In this document: in pieces, positions 28,101-36,773 of the stretch
Layout: each line of letters opens with the position of its first letter
Numbering within the stretch: the first letter of the stretch is position 1
Assembly (NCBI RefSeq): GCF_001598375.1
Contig: NZ_BCYV01000007.1
Location: 124,001 to 188,000 of the forward strand
DNA length: 64,000 bases
Source of the DNA: Novosphingobium capsulatum NBRC 12533
Lineage (GTDB): Bacteria > Pseudomonadota > Alphaproteobacteria > Sphingomonadales > Sphingomonadaceae
Direction: 5' to 3'
Notes under the pieces: model-generated
Databases searched by the model: none
Seen by the model: the letters and a program-made list of their open reading frames with translations, nothing else
Told to the model about the DNA's origin: nothing
Made by a program: the position numbers and the translations under genes

Positions 28101-28171
28101 TCGAAAGCGGGCATCGCCTCGGCACGCTGGTGCGCCTGTCGGTGCCGGCGCGCCTGGCCTACGCCGCCTGA
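25112..28171 (+). CDS. Membrane sensor histidine kinase with periplasmic beta-propeller (Reg_prop/Y_Y_Y) sensor
   Basis: 1019 residues. An export signal ([22 protein letters not shown]) is followed by a long periplasmic region of two-component propeller repeats, for example [16 protein letters not shown] and [19 protein letters not shown] domain follows ([20 protein letters not shown]). One transmembrane helix ([21 protein letters not shown]) leads to a HisKA_3 domain with His818 in [15 protein letters not shown], then a HATPase with [16 protein letters not shown] and [14 protein letters not shown]. The start is a TTG at 25112 overlapping the response-regulator stop; it gives a proper positively charged signal-peptide start. 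The propeller suggests a carbohydrate-like or oligomeric periplasmic ligand. It should phosphorylate the adjacent NarL-type regulator. Confidence 0.9.
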   Translation: MNCRRGIAVLAAGGLALMASAPMAQRQGQAQAPVQAPVQAQAGVLAGYKHEHWTLEEGAPGRINALTQSRDGFLWIGSVEGLFRFDGLTFEPVPQPGGQGARLVVSQLASAQDGTVWVGLGRGRGVMAWRDGRLVDMAMPHPSRQVTDMAQAPDGAMWVVRGGRSDGTLARYADGRWQEFGQDAGLPAEQAWSTAFSADGTQWLVTERQVLIRPRGSQRFAATGIAVTPRASLAAGPNGAMWLSDAAGTRRLTLAQGRVTAGARLAINPDPVGGTRMLFTADGALWETTWNSGVQRLTTPDKATGSAQAAPAAMRRFTFDATQGLTSDQTHALLQDCEGNLWIGTEMGLDKLRRVPIVVETAIPANSPTSYRLAGGDDGVVYVGDARATYAIAPGQAARTILRLASPAGALCTARGGGAWLVTGERLVRLNPRGAAGPAIALPRGLMPLACGQDGAGRIWLAALDQGLWWHEGGAWHTLATPRALPANIAIGGDDRAIVAFRGPAPRGADLPFVAISPAQLQVDGIEGLLPSPLGDGPLISGARGLQAPFARGSTPVLASANPWAASLNGLVWTRSGDGWGIGDSGIVQIHRTDLVQALTHPGQAVPWRRFDFRDGLNSFAQKAAGAQVAQGGDGRIWFLTRRNLVWIDPAALRRNLLPPAVMVRSLVAGGTARAPSAGLRLPPGTRSVRIDFTATSLTVPQRVQFRTRLSGPGLPGQWTAPSTERSVTFSDLGPGRYTFQVIAANEDGVWNAGGQTMQFAIAQRFYQTWWFPLAAIVALSAMLYLLYIARVQYLGRLIRDRMAERTSERERIARELHDTLIQGVQGLIMRFQSVADHLSHDRAAQAVLTPALDRAEEMLIEGRDRVKGLRRLEDRHLRRELQRLLDNLVTGASLTLNVKGEVRPLHPDIVDEILAIVGEALCNAARHAQADAIDVNVEYGARALAVFVSDDGIGIASIDGEDGANGRAVSAALMKGHYGLIGMRERARRIGASFSIESGHRLGTLVRLSVPARLAYAA

Positions 28172-28177
28172 ATGGCG

Positions 28178-29143
28178 TCAAGGCGCGGTGGGCAAGGCAG
28201 GTTCGGGCGTGGCGCTCTTGTGCGGATGGCGCAGGTTCTCGATCTCGGCAGCGCGGCGCTTGAGATAGAAATCGCGCGTGGCGTTGTAGGGATCGGCCGA
28301 TTCCGCGCGGAACTTCTTGAGCTGGCCATCGATCGCCACGCGGTCATCCAGTCCGCCGATCACCGTGACGGCCAGGCCATACGGCACGGTATCGAGTGGC
28401 TCGCCCACGGCCAGCGGGAACCAGGATCGATCGACCGTGGTGCCGATAAGGTCGCGCAGCGTGGTCGGCCCGATCAACGGCAGGAACAGGTATGGCCCCG
28501 ATTTCACGCCGTAAAAGCCCAGCACATCGGCCAGGCCATTGGGCCGATAGGGTATCTTGAGCGGCTTGGCCTTGGCCACGTCGATCAGCCCAGCAAGGCC
28601 AATGGTGGAATTGACGGTAAAGCGCACCAGCACCTGCCCGGCCTTGCCAAACTTGTGTTCGAGCAGGAACGCCACGAAGTTCGACGGCTCACGCAAGTTG
28701 TAGAGCGCATTGTGCAGCCCGTGGCGCAGCGGCGATGGCAGGCCGTGGACATAGAGCCGCGCCACCGGCGCCACCACCAGCTTGTCGCCCTTCTGGATCG
28801 CCTCGTAAGACTTTTCGTTGACGGCGTGGACCGGGTCCTGCCGGGAATAGGCATCGCCCTGCACCACGATGCCGGGTTCTTCCTGCACATCTGCAGGTTC
28901 GGACGGGGGCATGACGGCCGGCGGCGCCGTAGGCGCAGGCGTGGTGGGCGGGGCCGCAGATGGCGCAGCAGATGGGGCGGGCGTTGCAACGGGCGCTGCC
29001 TGCGCCACGGGGGGCTGGCTTGGCGGCATGGCGCTGGATGGCGCCTGGGCATGCGCGGTTCCTGCCAGCAGCAAGCCGGGCGCCGCGACCATGGCCGCCG
29101 CCCACTTGCAGCCGGCCGACTTTGCTTTTCCCATCGTCGTCAT
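28178..29143 (-). CDS. mlaA: MlaA (VacJ)-family outer-membrane lipid-asymmetry protein
   Basis: 321 residues. The MlaA core is clear from about residue 100: DPVHAVNEKSYEAIQKGDK, NALYNLREPSNFVAFLLE, RFTVNSTIGLAGLIDVA, GVKSGPYLFLPLIGPTTLRDLIG. MlaA extracts misplaced phospholipids from the outer leaflet and passes them to MlaC. Two features are odd. The signal peptide ends AGTAHA-Q, with no lipobox cysteine, so this copy is not a lipoprotein. A proline/alanine-rich linker of about 60 residues separates signal and core. No mlaBCDEF genes lie nearby. It is divergent from the GGDEF-EAL gene. Confidence 0.9.
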   Translation of the reverse strand: MTTMGKAKSAGCKWAAAMVAAPGLLLAGTAHAQAPSSAMPPSQPPVAQAAPVATPAPSAAPSAAPPTTPAPTAPPAVMPPSEPADVQEEPGIVVQGDAYSRQDPVHAVNEKSYEAIQKGDKLVVAPVARLYVHGLPSPLRHGLHNALYNLREPSNFVAFLLEHKFGKAGQVLVRFTVNSTIGLAGLIDVAKAKPLKIPYRPNGLADVLGFYGVKSGPYLFLPLIGPTTLRDLIGTTVDRSWFPLAVGEPLDTVPYGLAVTVIGGLDDRVAIDGQLKKFRAESADPYNATRDFYLKRRAAEIENLRHPHKSATPEPALPTAP

Positions 29144-29197
29144 ATCCTGCCACTTGGCCGGATTTCCTGTACGCCAGATGAACTGAAAGCCGCATTT

Positions 29198-29210
29198 CCG
29201 TAAATTACGG
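29198..29210. promoter_or_regulatory. CCGTAA-A-TTACGG palindrome upstream of mlaA
   Basis: A perfect 13-base dyad sits 55 bases before the mlaA start in the 282-base divergent gap. It is a plausible operator. The rest of the gap (29144-29425) shows no gene. Confidence 0.4.
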
Positions 29211-29425
29211 GCAGTCCCCGCAGGTGTAACAATGCTGCGTCAATACGCGACAAGTTGAGTGCTGAAAGCCGGTCCAAATCGCGGCAAAATGGGACAAGAT
29301 CCCCCAGGTGTGCGCCCGGCCAGTGGCCCGCGCCATGCGGAAAACCCGTAGATTTCCATATAACAGAACCTTAAGCACGCGGCCGGCATGATCCATGGCT
29401 GCTGCAAAGGGCTGGCCTTGACGCG

Positions 29426-31246
29426 ATGCGCGATTTTCAAAGCACCATTCTGGAAATGATCGCCCGCGGCGCGCCGCTGGCCGCCACCATCGACCGGCTG
29501 TGCCGCGAGGTGGAGCGCCGCGCGCCCGGCGTGGTCTGCTCGGTGGTAACAGTCGATGCCATGCGCCGCCTGCGCCCACTGGCTGCGCCCAGCCTGCCGC
29601 CTGCCATGCGCGCGGCGTTCGACGGCATTGACATCGGCCCTGGTGTCGGCGCCTGCGGCACCGCGACGGCGCTGGGCATCGAGGTTGTCTCTGCCGATAT
29701 TGCCACCGATCCCGCCTGGGCGCCCTATCGCGATCTGGTGCTGCCCCTGGGCATCAAGGCATGCTGGTCGCGGCCGATCATGGCAGGCAATGACCAGCCG
29801 GTGGGTGCCTTTGCCTTTTACTATCACGAAGCGCGCGGGCCTTCGGCGCTGGAGCGCGTGCTGGTGGACCGCTCCATCGCGCTGTGTGCCATCGCGCTCG
29901 ACCGGCAACGGCGGGTGGAAGAGCGGGATCGCCGTGCCAATACCGATGGGCTGACCGGCCTGCCCAACCGCGCCGCGTTCAACACCGCGATGGCCACCGT
30001 CGATTGCAGCCAGCCCGGCAACTGGGCGCTGTTCCTGATCGACCTGGATGGCTTCAAGGCGGTGAACGATACCTATGGCCACCACGCTGGTGACCGCTTG
30101 CTGGTGCAGGTAGGGCAGCGGCTGGCACAAATGGCCGCGCCGGATACGGTGTTCCGCATCGGCGGCGACGAATTTGCCGTGCTGGTGCAGGATGACGAGC
30201 ACCTGCGCACGCTCGATGCCCTGGCAGAGCGGCTGCTCGACGGCTTGAAAGTGCCCATCACCATACCAGGCCACGTGCTGCGCCCGGCCGGCACCATGGG
30301 CATCGCCATCTTCAACGCCGGCGATGTGACGCCCGAACGCGTGCAGCAGAACGCCGACTTTGCGCTCTATCACGCCAAGGACGTGGCGCGCGGTGGCTCT
30401 ATACGCTTTTGGCCGGGCATCGGCACGCGGATGACACGGCGCATTACCGCGGTGCGCGAGTTGGACGCCGCGCTGCGCGAGGGCCGCCTGGTGGCGCATT
30501 ACCAGCCGGTGGTGGACCTTGCCACCGGCACGGTGAGCGGGCTGGAGGCGCTGTGCCGCATCCGCATGGGGCAGCGCCTGCTATCGGCAATGGCGTTTCA
30601 CGATGCCACCAGCGATCCGCAGACCGCCAATACCCTGACGCGCGAGATGATCCGCCAGGTGGCGCGCGATGCCCGCACCTGGCTCGATCTAAATGTGCCC
30701 TTTGCCCGCGTGGGCATCAATGTCAGTTCAACCGACCTGCACAGCGCCGGCTTTTTCGACGCCACCGCCACCGCGTTCGAGGAACACGGCGTGCCGCTGG
30801 ACATGATCATCCTGGAAGTGACCGAGGCGGTCTATATGGATGATGATGGCGGCGTCATTCGCCGCTCGGTCGCGGCGCTGCGCGAACGTGGGCTGAAAGT
30901 CGCGCTCGATGATTTCGGCACCGGATTTGCCTCGCTCACCCATCTGATGACCGTGCCGGTCGATTACATCAAGATCGACAAGTCGTTCGTGGATCGCATC
31001 GCCACGCACCGGCCCAGCCAGATCATCGTCGAAGGCGTGATCGACATCGCCACCAAGCTGGGCATCCAGGTGGTGGCCGAAGGCATCGAGGCGGCTGACC
31101 AGGCGCAGATCCTGCAAAGCCTCGGCTGCGTCCTGGGCCAAGGCTATCTCTATTCGCACGCCGTCGATTGCGATGCGATGACCGCGCTGCTGCGCGGCGG
31201 GCCGCTGCGGACCCTGCCTGCCCCGCGCGTGCAGCAGCAGGCCTGA
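29426..31246 (+). CDS. GAF-GGDEF-EAL cyclic-di-GMP metabolism protein
   Basis: 606 residues with no membrane segment. A GAF domain (about 10-165) ends before the GGDEF domain, which has NTDGLTGLPNRAAF, LIDLDGFKAVNDTYGHHAGD and an intact active site RIGGDEFAVL. The EAL domain starts near residue 350 and keeps the catalytic motifs: GLEALCRIR (EAL with a C replacing the usual L/V after it), ILEVTEAVY, LDDFGTGFASLTHLMTVPVDYIKIDKSFV and VAEGIEA. Both cyclase and phosphodiesterase activities are therefore possible, with GAF as the input switch. The ribosome site is weak (AAAGGG 16 bases upstream). It converges with the carboxylesterase gene. Confidence 0.92.
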   Translation: MRDFQSTILEMIARGAPLAATIDRLCREVERRAPGVVCSVVTVDAMRRLRPLAAPSLPPAMRAAFDGIDIGPGVGACGTATALGIEVVSADIATDPAWAPYRDLVLPLGIKACWSRPIMAGNDQPVGAFAFYYHEARGPSALERVLVDRSIALCAIALDRQRRVEERDRRANTDGLTGLPNRAAFNTAMATVDCSQPGNWALFLIDLDGFKAVNDTYGHHAGDRLLVQVGQRLAQMAAPDTVFRIGGDEFAVLVQDDEHLRTLDALAERLLDGLKVPITIPGHVLRPAGTMGIAIFNAGDVTPERVQQNADFALYHAKDVARGGSIRFWPGIGTRMTRRITAVRELDAALREGRLVAHYQPVVDLATGTVSGLEALCRIRMGQRLLSAMAFHDATSDPQTANTLTREMIRQVARDARTWLDLNVPFARVGINVSSTDLHSAGFFDATATAFEEHGVPLDMIILEVTEAVYMDDDGGVIRRSVAALRERGLKVALDDFGTGFASLTHLMTVPVDYIKIDKSFVDRIATHRPSQIIVEGVIDIATKLGIQVVAEGIEAADQAQILQSLGCVLGQGYLYSHAVDCDAMTALLRGGPLRTLPAPRVQQQA

Positions 31247-31253
31247 TCACCCG

Positions 31254-32828
31254 TCAATCGCGCGGGCGGGTGGCGCGCGGTGGCTCCGCCCCGGTTGTCC
31301 CGAACAGCGCCATGTCGGCCCAATGGGGCCAGGCGATCACGACCGGCTGCTCTCCCAACCAGACCAGGCGCGGACGGCGCGGATCGAGCGCGGGCCAGGT
31401 GCCGATCGGCGCGCTGGCCGGAATGCCGCTGCGGGCAAAGGCCAGGAGCGCGCCGGCCATGGTGTCTTCCAGCGCCTGGTCCACCCCCTGCCAATCGCGC
31501 GTCACGCGAAACAGGTTGAGCGCGTCGCGCGTGCGCAGCCAATAGGGCACGTCACCGGTGTGATAGGCGCCGACAGTGGCCGGATCATGATCGGAAAAGA
31601 CCACACCTTGGGCATAGGGCTGCCGCCGGGCAAAGAGATAGGCATAGACCGGCTGCGTGCCAAAGCGGCGCTGCGCCGCCGCCCAGTCGGCCATCTGCCG
31701 GCCCACGGTGGCATCGCGGGCGATATCGGCCGCCGCGCGGGCCGGATCAGGCCCGGCATAGGCTGCCACGATGGCATCGGCCTCGCCGCCGAACCGCGCC
31801 TTGACGGCGGCGGCCAGATCCTGCGCCGTGGTCACCGGCCCCAGCGGGCGAAAGCTTTCGTCGCGGGTATAGCCGATCAGCACGGGCACATCGTTTTGCC
31901 CATGGGCGGCAAACACCGCTTCCGCGCTGCCGGTGATCACCTGTCCATCGCGCACGATCGGGCTGCGCGGGCTGGCAGCGGCAATGATGCGGTCACCGGG
32001 CAAGGTGCGCAGCTGCGCCAGCGAGGTTGCGCCCAGTTCCTGTTGCAGGGCCAGCCCTTGCGCCTCTCCCTCGGCCAGGGGTGCGGGGCCGAGCATGCCG
32101 CCAAACGGGCTGCCGCTCATCGCCACGGCACGGGCAAACAGACCGCGCGCCATCGGGCTGATCTGCAACAGCGCCACCGACATGGCCCCGGCCGATTGGC
32201 CCACGATCGTGACGTTATCGGGATCGCCGCCAAAGCGGGCGATGTTGCGCTTCACCCATTGCAGCGCGGCGATCTGGTCCATCAGGCCATAGTTGCCCGA
32301 TCCATGCCCGCTTTCGGCCGACAGCGCGGGATGTGCCAGGAAGCCGAGCGCCCCGACGCGGTAGGCGATATTGACGCGCACCACGCCCTCGCGCGCCATC
32401 GGCTCTCCCGAATAGTTGGCCATAGAGGCGGAACCGATGTTGAACCCGCCGCCATAGATCCACACCACCACGGGGGCTTTGCCCGCCGCCTTGGCCTGTG
32501 GCGCCGGCGCCCAGATGTTGAGGTAGAGGCAGTCCTCGCTCGTCGCCTCGTTGCCGAAATAGTGGTTCTGCAGCGATCCGCGCAGCGGTTGCAGGCATTC
32601 GGGGGCATAGCGATCGGTGTGCAACGTGCCGGCCCACGGGACAACCGGCTGCGGCGCGCGCCAGCGCAATTCGCGCAAGGGCGGCGCGGCAAACGGCACG
32701 CCCAGCCAGGCCTGGATGCCCGAGGATAGCGTGGTGCCCTCGATCATCCCGCCATCGACGGCGATGGGCGCGGCCTGCGCCGGGGCGGCGAGGCCGAGCG
32801 CAAGTGCCGCCAACAGGCGTCGGATCAC
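31254..32828 (-). CDS. Secreted type-B carboxylesterase
   Basis: 524 residues with a short signal peptide (ALALGLAAPAQAAP). The type-B carboxylesterase fold is clear: EDCLYLNIWAP, the oxyanion motif VVWIYGGGFNIGS, nucleophile serine in GQSAGAMSVALL, glutamate in GYTRDESF and histidine in VGAYHTGDVPYWL. Its start overlaps the upstream esterase stop as ATGA. It is the third gene of the minus-strand quiC1 operon. Beside a shikimate/quinate pathway it may release acids from ester conjugates in the periplasm. The family alone does not fix the substrate. Confidence 0.9.
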   Translation of the reverse strand: MIRRLLAALALGLAAPAQAAPIAVDGGMIEGTTLSSGIQAWLGVPFAAPPLRELRWRAPQPVVPWAGTLHTDRYAPECLQPLRGSLQNHYFGNEATSEDCLYLNIWAPAPQAKAAGKAPVVVWIYGGGFNIGSASMANYSGEPMAREGVVRVNIAYRVGALGFLAHPALSAESGHGSGNYGLMDQIAALQWVKRNIARFGGDPDNVTIVGQSAGAMSVALLQISPMARGLFARAVAMSGSPFGGMLGPAPLAEGEAQGLALQQELGATSLAQLRTLPGDRIIAAASPRSPIVRDGQVITGSAEAVFAAHGQNDVPVLIGYTRDESFRPLGPVTTAQDLAAAVKARFGGEADAIVAAYAGPDPARAAADIARDATVGRQMADWAAAQRRFGTQPVYAYLFARRQPYAQGVVFSDHDPATVGAYHTGDVPYWLRTRDALNLFRVTRDWQGVDQALEDTMAGALLAFARSGIPASAPIGTWPALDPRRPRLVWLGEQPVVIAWPHWADMALFGTTGAEPPRATRPRD

Positions 32829-33811
32829 TTGCCCGTCCCGGCCGGGCCCGGAACCTTGAGCACGCGGTGGAAGAAATCGAACGTGGCATTGAGCGCCTGC
32901 ATCGATGCGGCATGGGTTTCGGCCGGGGTGCGGCCGATGAAGCTGTGATCGACATGGGGGATGTAGATCGCCGTGACCGGCACGCCCGCTGCCTTCAACG
33001 CCGCCTCACCCAGGTGCGATTGTGCCACGGGCACGGTCTTGTCTTCCTCGCCATGGATCAGCAGGAACGGCGGGTCTTTCGCGTCGATATAGGCAACCGG
33101 GCTGACACTGCGGAGTTTGTCGGCGCTGCACGCGCCATCGCAACCCAGCAGGCGGGAACCGGCCGAATTGCCATCGGGCGTGGCATTCATGCCGGCAAAG
33201 TCATAGACGCCGTACCAGGTCACCGCGCCCTGCACGCAAGCATCGCCACCGGCGGCCGGATCGAGCGCGGTGTTCTTGCAGGTCAGCGCGGTCAACGCGG
33301 TAAGGTGCCCGCCGGCAGATCCGCCCCACAGCGCCACGCGTGCCGGGTCGATGGCATATTGCGCGGCGTGCCCGCGCAGGAAGCGCAGCGCGGCATTGGC
33401 GTCCTGCAACTGGGCGGGAAACTTTGCCTCGCCCGACAGGCGGTATTCCAGGCTGGCCACGGTAAAGCCTTCGGCCGCGAGCGCAGCAAGCACCTTGGGC
33501 CAATCGGCAAAGGCACCGGAATGGCGGGTGTGCCCGGCCATCCAGCCACCACCGTGGATATAGAGCACCAGCGGATGCGGCCCCTTGGTGGCCGGCACAT
33601 AGATATCCAGCGCTTGCGGGCGATAGCCGGGCAATTGCTGATAGGTCACATCGCGCCAGGCCTTGACCCCGCCGGGAAAGGCCACCGGCACCTGGGGAAA
33701 GCGATCGGCGAGAACCGGCGCGGCTTCAGTGGGGAAATCGCGCGCGGGTGCCACGGCCGGCGTGGCGAGCAGGGCCAGCAGCCCCAGCGCAGCGGGAAGG
33801 CGTGCAAACAT
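32825..33811 (-). CDS. Secreted alpha/beta-hydrolase esterase (BD-FAE-like)
   Basis: 328 residues from ATG 33811 (GGAGAGAG five bases upstream); an ATG at 33826 is possible. A signal peptide ends near AVAPARD. The sequence YIHGGGWMAGH is the oxyanion hole, GGSAGGHLTALT the nucleophile, HGEEDKTVP the acid and HVDHSFIG the histidine. The closest recognisable grouping is the acetyl-xylan/feruloyl-esterase-like BD-FAE family. It lies 57 bases after quiC1 and overlaps the type-B carboxylesterase. Two exported esterases following a dehydroshikimate dehydratase suggest cleavage of hydroxycinnamoyl or galloyl esters of quinate or shikimate. This is inference. Confidence 0.85.
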   Translation of the reverse strand: MFARLPAALGLLALLATPAVAPARDFPTEAAPVLADRFPQVPVAFPGGVKAWRDVTYQQLPGYRPQALDIYVPATKGPHPLVLYIHGGGWMAGHTRHSGAFADWPKVLAALAAEGFTVASLEYRLSGEAKFPAQLQDANAALRFLRGHAAQYAIDPARVALWGGSAGGHLTALTALTCKNTALDPAAGGDACVQGAVTWYGVYDFAGMNATPDGNSAGSRLLGCDGACSADKLRSVSPVAYIDAKDPPFLLIHGEEDKTVPVAQSHLGEAALKAAGVPVTAIYIPHVDHSFIGRTPAETHAASMQALNATFDFFHRVLKVPGPAGTGK

Positions 33812-33868
33812 CAGGTCTCTCTCCATGGTCTTTGTTATCGTTGTGTCGTGCCGGGCGTGCCCGGCCGG

Positions 33869-35752
33869 TCAGTCGGGAAAATCGGGCTTGTGGCGGGCCT
33901 GGGCGGCCAGGCGGATCGGCGCGTTGACCGCGCCATACCCGGCATAGCCGCGCCGCTCGACCACCTCGAAAAACACCCGGCGGGCAAAGGCGCGGCTGTA
34001 GAATTGCAGGTATTCAGCCTCGCCATCGCGGTCGTAGAGAATGTCGCGCGCGGCCATGGCCTCGATCAAGTCGGGCTCCAGCCCCCAGCGCGCTTCCAGA
34101 TCGTCGAAATAGTTGCGCGGGATCGCCAGGCGCGGCAGGCCCTGGGCATGGGCGGCATCGGCCACGGCCACGATATCGTCGGTGGCAAAGGCGATGTGCT
34201 GCACCCCGGCGCCGAAATAGTTCTGGATGAAGCGCGAGGTGAGCGATTGCGCCGCCAGCGAGCCATTGAGCGTGAAGCGCACCGAGCGATCGGCGTTTTC
34301 CACCGCCTGGCTCTGGATCAGGCCCATCGGATCGGCAATGTCGAGCTGCGGCGTCTTGCCCACGTCGAACAGCGCGACGTAGAACAGCAACCAGCTGAGG
34401 AATTCCTCGTACTGCATGGTCTGCGCCACGTGATCGATGGCCAGGCGCGGGCCGGGCACGGGATCTTCCAGCCGGTGGGGAAATTCGTGTGCCCACATCG
34501 CCGCGCGGGTGGCGGCATCGACGAAATAGATCAGGCTGCCGCCCACGCCGCGCACGCTGGGGATCGGCCATTCATCGGGCGCCAGCGCCTGGGTGAACCG
34601 CGGCACGCGCAGGAAACCGGCCCGCGCCAGCGCGCCGGGCACATCGTCCACCGCCAGGCCGAGCGCGCAGACCGAAGCGCCGTGGACCACGTCGAAACTG
34701 TGGGCGAGGCCTTCGGGTTCGCAGTTGATCACGATGTTGACGGGGTTTTCCAGCCCCTGCGTCCAGCGCGTCACGTCCTTGCTGCGATGGCGCGCGGTGG
34801 GGCGAAAGCCCAGGGGGCGTAGCATCGCCGCCAGATTTTCCGCCTCTTCGTGGCTGGCGGCAAATTCGATGAATTCGACCCCGCTGGTCTTCACGCGCGG
34901 TGGCAGGCTGGTGGCGCTGGCCGAAGGGCGGGCGATCCCGCCTTCCAGCAGGCGCAGCGCGCGATAGCCATCGAGCGCCACCCCGCTGGCCGATCCAGCG
35001 CGGAACCGGTCGTTGAAGATTTCCAGGCTCCAATAGCCCTGATAGCCGATCTTGCGGATCGCGGCGGCCCAGTCATCGAGCGGGAAATCGCCTTGGCCGG
35101 GCATGGAGCGGAAATGGCGGCTCCACCCCAGGTAATCCATGTCGAGCACGGGGGCGTCGGCCACCTGGACGATGAACAGCTTGTCCGCGCGGATATCGCC
35201 GATGCTGGACGAGGGAATCTTGCGCGAGAGCGAATGGAACGAATCCAGCACCAGGCCCAGCGCAGGATGATCGGCATCGCGCACGATGCCCCATGCCTCG
35301 CGGTGATCGTGGACGTGCCGGCCCCAGGCGAGCGCTTCATAGCCCAGGCGCAGGCCGCGGGCGGCGGCGCGCTCGGCCGCCTCAGTCAGGTCGGCAATGG
35401 TCCGCTCGCGGTTGCCATCGGCGATCGGCGAGCAGCTGGAGCAGACGAGCAGCAAGTCGGTGCCGAGTTCCTGCATCACGTCGAACTTGCGCTCCAGCCG
35501 GTCGAAAGCGCGGGCGCGCTGCGGCTCGGGCAGGCCATCGAGATCGCGGAATGGCTGGAACATCGTGCAGACGAGGCCCAGGTCACCCATCATCGCGGCA
35601 ATCTCGCGCGCGGAGAGATGCGTCGAGAGCAGGTCGTTCTCGAAGATTTCGGCGCCGTCATAGCCGGCCGCAGCGATCGCCTGCAGCTTGGCCTCGAGCG
35701 TGCCCGAAATCGATACGGTGGCGATGGATGTCTTGAATGCGGGATTCGTCAT
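33869..35752 (-). CDS. quiC1: Fused 3-dehydroshikimate dehydratase / HPPD-like protein (QuiC1 type)
   Basis: 627 residues. The N-terminal TIM barrel (1-280) is a sugar-phosphate-isomerase-like dehydroshikimate dehydratase, converting 3-dehydroshikimate to protocatechuate. Expected metal ligands are Glu139 (YEALAWG), Asp170 (LVLDSFH), Gln196 (FIVQVAD) and Glu244 (WSLEIFND), all offset by five from Pseudomonas putida QuiC1. The C-terminal half is the VOC domain related to hydroxyphenylpyruvate dioxygenase, which keeps a two-histidine-one-glutamate set (AIDHVAQT, VQHIAFAT, VFFEVVE), so a second activity is possible. It heads the esterase operon and is divergent from the TetR gene, with an ACTAGT palindrome between. 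Confidence 0.94.
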   Translation of the reverse strand: MTNPAFKTSIATVSISGTLEAKLQAIAAAGYDGAEIFENDLLSTHLSAREIAAMMGDLGLVCTMFQPFRDLDGLPEPQRARAFDRLERKFDVMQELGTDLLLVCSSCSPIADGNRERTIADLTEAAERAAARGLRLGYEALAWGRHVHDHREAWGIVRDADHPALGLVLDSFHSLSRKIPSSSIGDIRADKLFIVQVADAPVLDMDYLGWSRHFRSMPGQGDFPLDDWAAAIRKIGYQGYWSLEIFNDRFRAGSASGVALDGYRALRLLEGGIARPSASATSLPPRVKTSGVEFIEFAASHEEAENLAAMLRPLGFRPTARHRSKDVTRWTQGLENPVNIVINCEPEGLAHSFDVVHGASVCALGLAVDDVPGALARAGFLRVPRFTQALAPDEWPIPSVRGVGGSLIYFVDAATRAAMWAHEFPHRLEDPVPGPRLAIDHVAQTMQYEEFLSWLLFYVALFDVGKTPQLDIADPMGLIQSQAVENADRSVRFTLNGSLAAQSLTSRFIQNYFGAGVQHIAFATDDIVAVADAAHAQGLPRLAIPRNYFDDLEARWGLEPDLIEAMAARDILYDRDGEAEYLQFYSRAFARRVFFEVVERRGYAGYGAVNAPIRLAAQARHKPDFPD

Positions 35753-35831
35753 GGCCGCCTGCCGTTCGTTGCCTTTGGTTTCCTGCCCCGGCCACGGGCC
35801 TATCACGGGCCGCTGCTTGACAAAAGCAAAA

Positions 35832-35855
35832 ATGTTAGGGACTAGTTCGTTACAT
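35832..35855. promoter_or_regulatory. TetR-type operator, copy 1 (quiC1/tetR gap)
   Basis: A 24-base dyad centred on ACTAGT with outer arms ATGTTA and TTACAT. The same core, ACTAGTTCGTTACATAAA here and ACTAGTTCGTAACATAAA in copy 2, recurs at 38014-38037. A TTGACA lies just upstream at 35817-35822. Its place in the divergent gap fits autorepression and quiC1 control. Confidence 0.75.
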
Positions 35856-36006
35856 AAATTGAACTGGCCCGGGGAGCGGAAACGAACCTGCCGGGCCTTG
35901 CAACGAGGGACAGGTGCGGCAAGGAAGGGCATACGGCGCAACTAGGATGGTGCCCGCAGCGATGCGGGGCCAGGCCGATGCGCGCGCGATTGCCCAGGAG
36001 AGTTCC

Positions 36007-36696
36007 TTGCCGGAAGACGACGCCCCCGCCTCACTAACCGACGCTTCTGCTGCCACTGCGGCAAAGCCGCCCCGCCGCTCCCGCGCCGAAACGCGCGAGG
36101 CCGCGATCAATCAGATCGTGGACATCGCCACGCAGGAATTCGTGGAAAAAGGGCTGGCCGGCGCGCGGATCGACGAGATCGCCGGCAAGGCCACCAAGCG
36201 CAAGATCTACTATTATTTCGACGGCAAGGAAGAGCTTTACCGCGCCGTGCTGGAGCGCGCTTATCGCCGCGTGCGCGACAGCGAGGCGCAGGTGGATATC
36301 ACCACCGGCACTGCCGAGCAGGCGCTGCGCCGCCTGATCGAGCATGACGTGCACTATCACGCGCGCCATCCCGAACTGGTGCGCCTGGTGATGAACGAGA
36401 ACATCCACCACGCCCAGCATCTCAAGCAGATCACCGAACTGCCCAGCCGCAACCACAGCGTGATCGATATCCTGCGGCAGCTGATCAGCCGGGGCGAGGC
36501 TGAGGGCAGCTTTCGCGTCGGGATCGACCCGGTCGATCTGCATTTCAACATGACGGCGCTGGCGTTCTACAACGTTTCCAACCAGTTCACCTTTGCCCAC
36601 AATTTCGGCGTGGACATGACCAGCGACAGCGCGCTGGCCCACCGGGCACGCCAGGTGGCAGACATCATAATCGCCTGGGTGACGCGCAAGGATTGA
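36007..36696 (+). CDS. TetR-family transcriptional regulator of the shikimate/quinate locus
   Basis: About 229 residues from a TTG at 36007, four bases after AGGAGAG. ATGs at 35914, 35947 and 35962 are possible but lack ribosome sites and would place start codons close to the operator. The helix-turn-helix reads ARIDEIAGKATKRKIYYYFDGKEELYRAV. The ligand domain contains a histidine-rich stretch, EHDVHYHARHPELVRLVMNENIHHAQHLKQI. The gene lies between quiC1 and a transporter, with the two palindromes as likely operators. The inducer may be an intermediate such as shikimate, dehydroshikimate or protocatechuate. Confidence 0.88.
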   Translation: MPEDDAPASLTDASAATAAKPPRRSRAETREAAINQIVDIATQEFVEKGLAGARIDEIAGKATKRKIYYYFDGKEELYRAVLERAYRRVRDSEAQVDITTGTAEQALRRLIEHDVHYHARHPELVRLVMNENIHHAQHLKQITELPSRNHSVIDILRQLISRGEAEGSFRVGIDPVDLHFNMTALAFYNVSNQFTFAHNFGVDMTSDSALAHRARQVADIIIAWVTRKD

Positions 36697-36773
36697 GCGC
36701 CTGACCGTGGCCTGCAAAGGCTGCGGCCGCGCCGGCCTGCACCGTCATCCGCGCATGCGGGAGAGAGACAGGC

